Assembly (NCBI GenBank): GCA_964570585.1 | Contig: CAZMYR010000025.1 | Location: 1-24,676, forward strand | Reading direction: 5' to 3' | DNA: 24,676 nucleotides | Source of the DNA: G020354945 sp964570585 | GTDB lineage: Bacteria > Omnitrophota > Gorgyraeia > JABMRG01 > JAFGKX01 | Shown here: piece by piece, positions 15,692 to 21,516 of the stretch | Layout: each line of letters opens with the position of its first letter | Numbering within the stretch: the first letter of the stretch is position 1 | The notes under the pieces: generated by a model | Database searches by the model: none | What the model was told of the DNA's origin: nothing | Seen by the model: the letters and a program-made list of their open reading frames with translations, nothing else | Program-made: the position numbers and the translations under genes

Positions 15692-16179
15692 TATACCAAA
15701 TCCTTAAGATGATTTCTTAATCCATATTTAATAACAGCAAGCAATACAACGCTGGTCAATATGAAGGCAATAGTCCCTGCATCCCATTGGTGCGCAACTA
15801 ACCCCAGGGCTGTCCCTGATGCCGGGGGGTGTTCTGTATTAGTTATACACATAAGGAATATGGATAAACCTACAGCCGTTGCAGCGCAAAATATGCGAGG
15901 AAACGCTCCTTCCATAAACCTTGCATTAGCTACAAATGAAAGAATTATACCCGATATTATGCCTGCCAGATGCCCTCCGATCAGGTTTCTAGGTCTTGCA
16001 GTAATACGCCTGGGCATGGCAAATACGATAAAAACGCTGGAACCTAAAGAAGCCACAATAGCTGCTTTGGTAACAAGATTGATAAAACAGAGAATAATGG
16101 CTATACTGATTCCCGCTAAAAGGCTTTGGAAAATATAATTAAAGGAGAATTCTCTTAAGTTGTTATTGAACAGCGCCAT
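15691..16179 (-). CDS. HPP-family integral membrane protein
   Basis: A 162-residue membrane protein with about five hydrophobic segments and the family motif NTEHPPASGTALGLV (HPP at residues 117-119), plus the conserved LGSSVFIVFA and RPRNLIGGHLAG stretches. HPP proteins are membrane proteins of poorly known function; some plant and cyanobacterial members transport nitrite, and that should not be assumed here. An upstream ATG (16203) opens the same frame inside the EIIA gene, but it has no ribosome binding site, whereas agga lies seven bases before the ATG at 16179. The gene is one base from the ATPase cluster and directly after the EIIA gene, so it may function with them. Confidence 0.87.
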   Translation of the reverse strand: MALFNNNLREFSFNYIFQSLLAGISIAIILCFINLVTKAAIVASLGSSVFIVFAMPRRITARPRNLIGGHLAGIISGIILSFVANARFMEGAFPRIFCAATAVGLSIFLMCITNTEHPPASGTALGLVAHQWDAGTIAFILTSVVLLAVIKYGLRNHLKDLV

Positions 16180-16183
16180 AAAT

Positions 16184-16648
16184 TTATCCTGGTTCCTTTT
16201 CATATCTATCTATAATATCTATCACTTCCTTAGGAGATTGGGCATTCATTAAGGTCTTTCTAAATTCTTCCTGGTTCAATAGACGACAAAGTTCGGCCAG
16301 CGCCTTCAGATAAGCTCCCGCATCCTGTTTGGGCGCTGCCAGCATAAAAAATAGATTAACTTTCCGGTTATCTATGGCATCGAATTCTACCTCTTCATTA
16401 GATCTTCCAAAGGCAATAATTAGCCTTTTGGCTATATCGGCCCTGCAGTGAGGAATAGCTACCCCATAACCTATACCGGTGGAACCCATCCCTTCCCTCT
16501 CTATAACAGATTCTAAGAAAAGTTCCTTATCCTTAATCTCTCCGGAACCATACATTAAATCCGCCAGTTCTGTTATCACATCTATTTTATTATTAGCTTT
16601 AAGGTCCAAGTTTATCAATTTTTCATTCATTAATTCCGTAAGCGCCAT
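16184..16648 (-). CDS. PTS EIIA domain protein (PtsN/fructose type)
   Basis: A single-domain, 154-residue EIIA of the fructose/mannitol/nitrogen group, cytoplasmic. The phospho-accepting His is in GYGVAIPHCRAD (His67), preceded by REGMGSTGIG, both family hallmarks. The later segments FFMLAAPKQDAGAYLKALA and CRLLNQEEFRKTLM also match. No EIIB, EIIC, HPr or EI is in this window, so a regulatory role like PtsN is more likely than sugar uptake; the target is unknown. The ribosome binding site aaggag sits well before the ATG at 16648. It lies upstream of the HPP and ATPase genes in one apparent transcript. Confidence 0.9.
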   Translation of the reverse strand: MALTELMNEKLINLDLKANNKIDVITELADLMYGSGEIKDKELFLESVIEREGMGSTGIGYGVAIPHCRADIAKRLIIAFGRSNEEVEFDAIDNRKVNLFFMLAAPKQDAGAYLKALAELCRLLNQEEFRKTLMNAQSPKEVIDIIDRYEKEPG

Positions 16649-16665
16649 TTTTTCTCCTTAAAAGG

Positions 16666-16869
16666 TCAGGTTTTCCTCAATGAAACTATATATTCTCCGT
16701 CCGTTTTTTCTAAAATCGCATGCCCTTCTCTAACCATCCACCCCAATCCCATAAGGACTCTATCCCTATCGGTATTAATTACAGACACGAGTTTGCTCAG
16801 AGGCACCTTCTTATTCTCTTCCAGATACTTCCAAATCTTACCAGCCACAACCCCTAATTCAATAATCAT
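16666..16869 (-). CDS. Small winged helix-turn-helix protein (DUF2582-like)
   Basis: A 67-residue protein resembling the DUF2582 winged-helix family: helix GVVAGKIWKYLEENKKVPLSKLVSV, recognition-helix region DRVLMGLGWMVREGHAI and a short beta wing EKTDGEYIVSL. It could bind DNA or act as a protein-binding wHTH; no target is apparent. The ribosome binding site ggaggg precedes the ATG at 16869. It stands first in the group EIIA-HPP-ATPase and follows a perfect palindrome (16890-16923), so it is a candidate regulator of that group, as inference only. Confidence 0.75.
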   Translation of the reverse strand: MIIELGVVAGKIWKYLEENKKVPLSKLVSVINTDRDRVLMGLGWMVREGHAILEKTDGEYIVSLRKT

Positions 16870-16889
16870 AATACCCTCCGCTCGGTTCT

Positions 16890-16923
16890 TAGGAACGTTT
16901 CTGATTAATCAGAAACGTTCCTA
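16890..16923. repeat. Perfect 34-bp palindrome between waaA and the winged-helix gene
   Basis: The sequence from taggaacgtttctgatta onward equals its own reverse complement over 34 bases with no loop. The arms share gaaacgttcct with the elements at 1207-1336, 3463-3588 and 21395-21516, so it looks like a short member of that family. It lies 20 bases upstream of the winged-helix ATG, and could be an operator, but the family resemblance argues for a repeat. Confidence 0.9.
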
Positions 16924-16937
16924 TTATAACACATATA

Positions 16938-18284
16938 TTAGTATTGTAAAATAGTTTTTATGGCGCTATAAGTTCTGGCCGCAGCGCCCTGGTTATCTGT
17001 TACTACATCTTTAGCGCATTCTCCCATATCTTTTGCAAGTGTTTTGTTCCCATACAGCATTTTGATGGTTTCTGCTAAAGATGCTTCATCCTTCACTAAA
17101 AGAGCCGCCTTTTTGCTAAGGAAAAGGGCAGCGATATCCTTAAAATTGAAGGTATATGGGCCAAAAAGTATGGGTTTGCCAAAACAGGCAGGTTCAATCA
17201 TATTCTGTCCGCCGTGCTTTATGAGGCTGCCCCCAACAAACACAAGCCAGGCTAAGCTATAGAAGAGTTTAAGCTGGCCAATGGTATCCAGGATGAATAT
17301 AGGTGAGTTCGTAGTTCGTAGTTCGTAGTTCGTAGTTAATTCAGAGATTTTAACAGGAATAAAGCCGTAGGATTTTACCAGCTTTGCTATATCTTCTGTA
17401 CGTTCGATGTGCCTTGGTGCAATAAGAAGGGATAAATCATCGTGGGCCCTTCTAATTTTGCTGTATGCTTTTAACAAAATCTCTTCTTCCCCGGGATGGA
17501 TGCTGCCTGCCACAATAAGTTTTCTATGTCCGAGATTCAGGAGTTCATACATTTTTCCTCTTTCTTCATCGCTAATATGGAAATCAGCGCTGTCAAATTT
17601 CATATTGCCGGAAACTTCTACTTTACCTGTTTCAGCGCCAAGCGATATTATTTTATCCCTATCTTCTTCTGTTCGCATTAGAAATGCGGTTATGCAATCT
17701 AATATATTTTTCAAAATTGGCCTTATTAAAAGATACCGCCTGAATGAATTGGGGGAAATTCTACCGTTTGATAAAAGTATAGGTATACTTTTTTTATAAA
17801 GCCTCCTTACTAAGTTTGGCCAGATTTCTGTCTCTATTATTATAAAAATAACAGGTCTTATCAGCTTGATAGCACGCTCGAGCGCAAAAGTTATATCCAA
17901 AGGTAGGTATATTATAGTTGTATCAGCAGGCATTATCTTCCTGGCAACTGAATTGCCTGTTTCGGTAACCGTAGAAATTACTATATTATACCTGCTTAAA
18001 TGGCCCCCCGAAGTATTTTTCCCAATTAGCGAGGGGGCATCCTGAAGCCGCCAGGCCGAAGGATCTCTTATTTTATCAACCAGAACTTTGGCTACCATAA
18101 CTTCTCCAACGCTAACAGCGTGAATCCAGATATTATCCCTCTTGCTAAGTCTGTCTTTAAGCTCATCTGGATAAATGCCCAGCCGTATGGGGATACCTTC
18201 TCTGCGCCTATTCTTAAAAGGAAGGGTAAGCATGTAAAAAATAAAGAAGATTATGTAGAATATCTGGTAGATTATATACATCAT
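16938..18284 (-). CDS. waaA: 3-deoxy-D-manno-octulosonic acid (Kdo) transferase
   Basis: WaaA moves Kdo from CMP-Kdo to lipid IVA at the inner membrane, the first step of LPS core assembly and the step after LpxK. The 448-residue protein has an N-terminal membrane anchor (residues about 2-21), the N-terminal-domain motif IWIHAVSVGEV with the catalytic Glu61, STVTETG, YLPLDITFALERAIKLIRP, IIETEIWPNLVRR, SNGRIS, and the C-terminal donor-site segments VAGSIHPGEEE, LIAPRHIERTEDIA and FVGGSLIKHGGQNMIEPACFGKPILFG. Two repeat-derived insertions are visible: about residues 74-98 (palindromic element at 18002-18064) and about residues 316-326 (heptanucleotide repeat at 17307-17337); both fall in loops where the family has short spacers. 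The ATG overlaps the xerC stop by 4 bases. Confidence 0.95.
   Translation of the reverse strand: MMYIIYQIFYIIFFIFYMLTLPFKNRRREGIPIRLGIYPDELKDRLSKRDNIWIHAVSVGEVMVAKVLVDKIRDPSAWRLQDAPSLIGKNTSGGHLSRYNIVISTVTETGNSVARKIMPADTTIIYLPLDITFALERAIKLIRPVIFIIIETEIWPNLVRRLYKKSIPILLSNGRISPNSFRRYLLIRPILKNILDCITAFLMRTEEDRDKIISLGAETGKVEVSGNMKFDSADFHISDEERGKMYELLNLGHRKLIVAGSIHPGEEEILLKAYSKIRRAHDDLSLLIAPRHIERTEDIAKLVKSYGFIPVKISELTTNYELRTTNSPIFILDTIGQLKLFYSLAWLVFVGGSLIKHGGQNMIEPACFGKPILFGPYTFNFKDIAALFLSKKAALLVKDEASLAETIKMLYGNKTLAKDMGECAKDVVTDNQGAAARTYSAIKTILQY
17307..17337. repeat. Heptanucleotide tandem repeat inside waaA
   Basis: Four exact copies of gttcgta and a partial fifth (gtt) lie in frame in waaA, encoding about TTNYELRTTN. 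Because seven is not a multiple of three, all three frames are used, and three units together would add seven residues. The normal reading (ISEL then FILDTIGQL) resumes on each side. Confidence 0.92.
18002..18064. repeat. Palindromic element inside waaA (two adjoining hairpins)
   Basis: gccccc (18003-18008) pairs with gggggc (18033-18038), and next to it atcct (18039-18043) with aggat (18060-18064) around partly complementary gaagccgccaggcc. The pairing is less perfect than in the other elements. It encodes about residues 74-95 of WaaA (through LQDAPSLIGKNTSGGHL), which have no counterpart in the usual spacing between GEV and ISTVTETG. Confidence 0.6.
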
Positions 18285-19147
18285 GCTCTGGGGTGGGCCT
18301 TGTCATAGACCTCCTTAAGTCTTTCTGTCGTAATGTGGGTATATATCTGAGTAGTTGAAAGATTGGCATGGCCTAAAAGTTCCTGCACAGCTCGGAGGTC
18401 CGCCCCTCTGTTTAAAAGGTGGGTAGCAAAAGAGTGCCTTAAGGTATGGGGAGAAATATTCCCTTTTTTACTTACCGTTTGAATGTATTTATTGACTATA
18501 CGTCTAACTGAAAGATCGCTAAGCCTTCCGCCTCTTTTATTTAAAAACAAGGCCTCTTTTGATGAAAATTTGTTGGGGAGTTTATTGCGATATCTCCTTA
18601 TTGCCCCAAGGGCTTCCTTCCCTATCGGGATGAGTCTTTCTTTTTTCCCTTTTCCGTACAATTTTACTGCTTCGGCAATAAAGTCTACGTTATCAATATT
18701 TATGCCGATTAATTCCGATACCCTCATTCCTGAACTATAAAGAGCCTCTAATACGGCACTATCTCTGATTCCGGTTAAGTCATCGCCAGGGGCCTCTAAT
18801 AACTTGGCTACCTCTTCCTCTTCCATAAAAACAGGTAGTTTCTTTTCTTTCTTTGGTGTAAATAACCCGGAAATCGGGTTTGTCTTTATATAACCCTCTC
18901 TGACTAAAAACTTAAAAAAGCTTCTTAATGCAGAGAGCCTCCTGGCAATGGAAGACTTGCTCAAATTGATGCTTCGTAGATATGATAAGAATTTCCTTAA
19001 TGTTAAATAATCAACCTCTTCTATTTTTTTATCTTTTAAGAATTCCGCAAAAACCGAAAGGTCAATAGTATAATTTCTAATGGTATGAACCGATGCCTCT
19101 TTTTCAATCTGAAGATATCTTATAAACTTATCGATATATCTTTTCAT
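18281..19147 (-). CDS. xerC: Tyrosine recombinase, XerC/XerD type
   Basis: A 288-residue tyrosine recombinase, probably resolving chromosome dimers at dif. The N-terminal SAM-like core-binding domain (KFIRYLQIEKEASVHTIRNY) and the C-terminal catalytic domain are complete: Arg142 in SSGMRVSEL, Lys166 in YGKGKKERLIPI, His234 and Arg237 in SPHTLRHSFATHLL, His260 in LLGHANLSTTQIYTHI and the nucleophile Tyr269. The frame is open to an ATG at 19171, but those eight codons (MSPDLNHQ) are simply the translation of a repeat arm, so the ATG at 19147 was preferred; neither has a good ribosome binding site. It sits between topA and waaA, within a housekeeping cluster, and is not flanked by phage genes. 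XerC against XerD cannot be separated by eye. Confidence 0.9.
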   Translation of the reverse strand: MKRYIDKFIRYLQIEKEASVHTIRNYTIDLSVFAEFLKDKKIEEVDYLTLRKFLSYLRSINLSKSSIARRLSALRSFFKFLVREGYIKTNPISGLFTPKKEKKLPVFMEEEEVAKLLEAPGDDLTGIRDSAVLEALYSSGMRVSELIGINIDNVDFIAEAVKLYGKGKKERLIPIGKEALGAIRRYRNKLPNKFSSKEALFLNKRGGRLSDLSVRRIVNKYIQTVSKKGNISPHTLRHSFATHLLNRGADLRAVQELLGHANLSTTQIYTHITTERLKEVYDKAHPRA

Positions 19148-19150
19148 TTG

Positions 19151-19218
19151 ATGATTGAGATCGGGACTCAATCATTTCTGTACAATCAATTGCATGATTG
19201 AGTCCCGATCTCAATCAT
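19151..19218. repeat. Perfect 25-bp inverted repeat at the topA-xerC junction
   Basis: The arms 19151-19175 and 19194-19218 are exact reverse complements across an 18-base centre; each contains ttgagatcgggactcaa or its complement and is itself an imperfect palindrome. The right arm supplies the TGA stop of topA (19215-19217); the left arm encodes the optional N-terminal extension of xerC. A third copy of the 20-mer is at 1344-1363. Confidence 0.93.
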
Positions 19219-21389
19219 TTCTCGGGTAGTTTTCTTGTAGTATACTTACATTTCGGGTAATTCGAGCAAGCATAGAAAATTCTCCCCCGGCTGTATCTTT
19301 CTACAAGTTCACCATCGCAATCATCCTGAGGGCATTTCGCTCCGGTAGGTATTGGTTTAGCATTTTTGCATTTTGGGTAGCCTGAACAGCTTAAGAACCG
19401 GCCATATCTTGAACGTTTTATGACCATTGGTTTACCGCATTTATCACATATTTGGTCGGTCTTCTCATCCTCTAAAACTTCGAAGGTTCCATCATCTTTT
19501 TCTCTTACGGGTTTGGCATTCTTGCATTTCGGATAGCCTGAACAGCTTAAGAATCTTCCTCTTCTTGACCATTTTAAAACCATTGGCCTGCCGCATAGTT
19601 CACATTTATATTCGGTTGGTTGCTCTTTTCTCTTTAACTCTTGCATCTTTTTCTGGGCAACAGCAAGTCTGTCAGAGAAAGGCGAATAGAAATCTATGAG
19701 CACATCCTGCCATTTCATCCTACCTTCTTCTACCTTATCAAGTTCATCTTCCATCCTTGCCGTAAATTTCACATCAAGAACATGCGGGAAAAATTTTACT
19801 AGCATCTCGTTTACCACATCCCCCAGAGAAGTAGGCAAGAGTGAGCCCTTTTCTTTCTTAACATAATGCCTCTTTATAATAGTAGAGATAATAGGCGCAT
19901 AAGTGCTGGGTCGGCCTATTCCCTTTTCTTCCAGAGCTTTTACCAAAGATGCGTCTGTATATCTAGCCGGGGGCTTAGTAAAATGTTGAGATGGAATAAG
20001 CTTTACCAGATTTAATTCTTCATTTAAAGAAAGCTCTGGGATACTCAAATAATCGCCTTTCTCTTTCTCGGGAGTTAATTTCAAAAATCCCTCAAATATA
20101 ATCTGGGTACCGACACTTTTAAATAAATAAGACCTGGCTTCACTCGGTTTAGCAGTTATTTCAACTGTCTTGGTATTTAATACAGCCGCCTTCATCTGGC
20201 TCTGCAGGAAACGTTGCCATACAAGCTTATATAACTTATATTGCTCGTTATTGAGAGAGGCTTTAATTTTATCAGGAACCCTGAAAACAGAAGTTGGCCT
20301 GATAGCTTCATGAGCTTCCTGAGCCCTTTGTTTGGTTTTAAATCTATGCGGTGTCTTTGGTAAAAATTTATTGCCGAATTCTTTACTAATATAAGAGGCG
20401 GCTTCTTGCTGAGCTGATTTAGCAACATTTACAGAATCTGTTCTCATATAGGTTATAAGGCCTACACTGCCTTCATCCGGTATCTCCAGTCCTTCATATA
20501 GCTGCTGGGCAATGCGCATGGTGCGCGCTGCAGAAAATTTTAACTTATTATAGGCGTCTTGCTGTAATTTACTGGTCGTATACGGTGGCGGAGGGACTCT
20601 TACCCTTTTAGTCTGTTTTATGTCAGAGACACAGAATTCAGCCCCTTTTAACTCATCAATGATTGAATCAGCACTTTGTTTATCGGAAACTTGTGCCTTT
20701 TTATTGTCTATCTTTTCTAACTTTGCGAAAAAGGGGACAGCGGGCTTTTTTGCTGAAGAAGAATCTTCTGTGGAAAAAGGGCGTTGTCCCCTTTTTCGAA
20801 GTTCAGCCTCTATCTCCCAATACTCCTGAAGGATGAATGTCTTTATCTTTTTCTCCCTTTCCACTATAAGCCTTACTGCAACTGATTGCACTCTGCCTGC
20901 GCTCAATCCATAGCTTATCTTCTTCCATAACAACGGTGAAATGCTATAACCCACTATTCTATCTAAAACTCGCCTGGCCTGTTGGGCATTTACTTTATTC
21001 ATATCAATATCTCTCGGCGCTAAAAATGCAGCAATTATAGCGTCTTTTGTAATCTGATGAAATTCGACTCTCAGCAGTTGAGTATCCTTGCTCTTAAGTT
21101 CATTGGATAGATGCCAGCTTATAGCTTCACCCTCTCGGTCAGGGTCGGTAGCCAAAAATATCTTAGGCTTGCCCTTTGCCTTGTTTTTAAGCTCATTGAG
21201 TATCTTTCTGCGTCCTTTTACCACCACGTATTCAGGTTTAAAACCATTGTCTATATCGACACCCATCTTGCTAACAGGTAAATCTATTAAATGGCCCATA
21301 GAAGAGACGACCTCATAGTCTCCCCCTAAAAATTTGCTTATCGTCCTGCTTTTAGTGGGGGACTCTACTATCACCAGTGATTTTGACAT
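19215..21389 (-). CDS. topA: DNA topoisomerase I (type IA)
   Basis: TopA relaxes negative supercoils by cutting one strand via a phosphotyrosine. The 724-residue protein has the Toprim domain (VIVESPTKSRTI at 6-17; TDPDREGEAISWHL at 81-94), the four-domain gate, and the active-site Tyr314 in LITYMRTDSVN. Three C-terminal four-Cys zinc ribbons follow: CELCGRP to CSGYPKC, CDKCGKP to CSGYPKC, and CPQDDC to CSNYPKC. About residues 198-220 (through GQRPFSTEDSSSAKKPAVPF) interrupt the usual path from YWEIEAEL to FAKLEKI and are encoded by a palindromic element (20719-20803). The ATG at 21389 directly follows another palindromic element and lacks a Shine-Dalgarno sequence. It is located downstream of dprA, a common bacterial neighbour pair. 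Confidence 0.97.
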   Translation of the reverse strand: MSKSLVIVESPTKSRTISKFLGGDYEVVSSMGHLIDLPVSKMGVDIDNGFKPEYVVVKGRRKILNELKNKAKGKPKIFLATDPDREGEAISWHLSNELKSKDTQLLRVEFHQITKDAIIAAFLAPRDIDMNKVNAQQARRVLDRIVGYSISPLLWKKISYGLSAGRVQSVAVRLIVEREKKIKTFILQEYWEIEAELRKRGQRPFSTEDSSSAKKPAVPFFAKLEKIDNKKAQVSDKQSADSIIDELKGAEFCVSDIKQTKRVRVPPPPYTTSKLQQDAYNKLKFSAARTMRIAQQLYEGLEIPDEGSVGLITYMRTDSVNVAKSAQQEAASYISKEFGNKFLPKTPHRFKTKQRAQEAHEAIRPTSVFRVPDKIKASLNNEQYKLYKLVWQRFLQSQMKAAVLNTKTVEITAKPSEARSYLFKSVGTQIIFEGFLKLTPEKEKGDYLSIPELSLNEELNLVKLIPSQHFTKPPARYTDASLVKALEEKGIGRPSTYAPIISTIIKRHYVKKEKGSLLPTSLGDVVNEMLVKFFPHVLDVKFTARMEDELDKVEEGRMKWQDVLIDFYSPFSDRLAVAQKKMQELKRKEQPTEYKCELCGRPMVLKWSRRGRFLSCSGYPKCKNAKPVREKDDGTFEVLEDEKTDQICDKCGKPMVIKRSRYGRFLSCSGYPKCKNAKPIPTGAKCPQDDCDGELVERYSRGRIFYACSNYPKCKYTTRKLPEK
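20719..20803. repeat. Palindromic element inside topA
   Basis: Left arm aactttgcgaaaaagggg (running to 20742) and right arm (20782-20803, ending cccctttttcgaagtt) are complementary apart from a two-base gap and one mismatch, around a 39-base centre. It is in frame in topA and encodes about residues 196-223. Confidence 0.88.
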
Positions 21390-21394
21390 AGTAT

Positions 21395-21516
21395 AGGGAC
21401 GTTTCCGGTTTCAAAGGGGAAAGTGTCCCCTTTTAGATATTCTCATTATAATAGGGACATTTTCCTCTTTGAAACTGGAAACGTCCCTTTCTCCCTTTGA
21501 TTTTGGAAACGTTCCT
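21395..21516. repeat. Palindromic element plus extra half-arm between dprA and topA
   Basis: Arms 21395-21430 and 21454-21488 pair nearly perfectly (agggacgtttccggtttc inward to gtgtcccc). A third, diverged half-arm (tttgattttggaaacgttcc, from 21496) follows and touches the dprA stop. The order half-arm, arm, loop, arm, ATG is the same as at 3463-3588, and the same arm differences (ccggtttcaaagggg against cagtttcaaagagg) recur in both. Confidence 0.93.
21445..21473 (-). promoter_or_regulatory. Possible promoter within the element upstream of topA
   Basis: On the minus strand a perfect -10 TATAAT (21445-21450) lies in the loop of the palindromic element, 17 bases downstream of TTCAAA (21468-21473), four of six matches to the -35 consensus. 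The equivalent loop at 3.5 kb has no TATAAT, so this is a single-copy feature and only suggestive. Confidence 0.3.

Noticed and set aside
19151..19218. Xer recombination (dif) or integration site next to xerC
   Set aside because: The arms are 25 bp with an 18-base spacer, unlike the 28-bp dif layout of two 11-bp arms and a 6-base centre; the 20-mer recurs at 1344, so it is a dispersed repeat.
20192..20428. 78-codon minus-strand frame within topA
   Set aside because: It is in an alternative frame of topA, which is intact and conserved across it.
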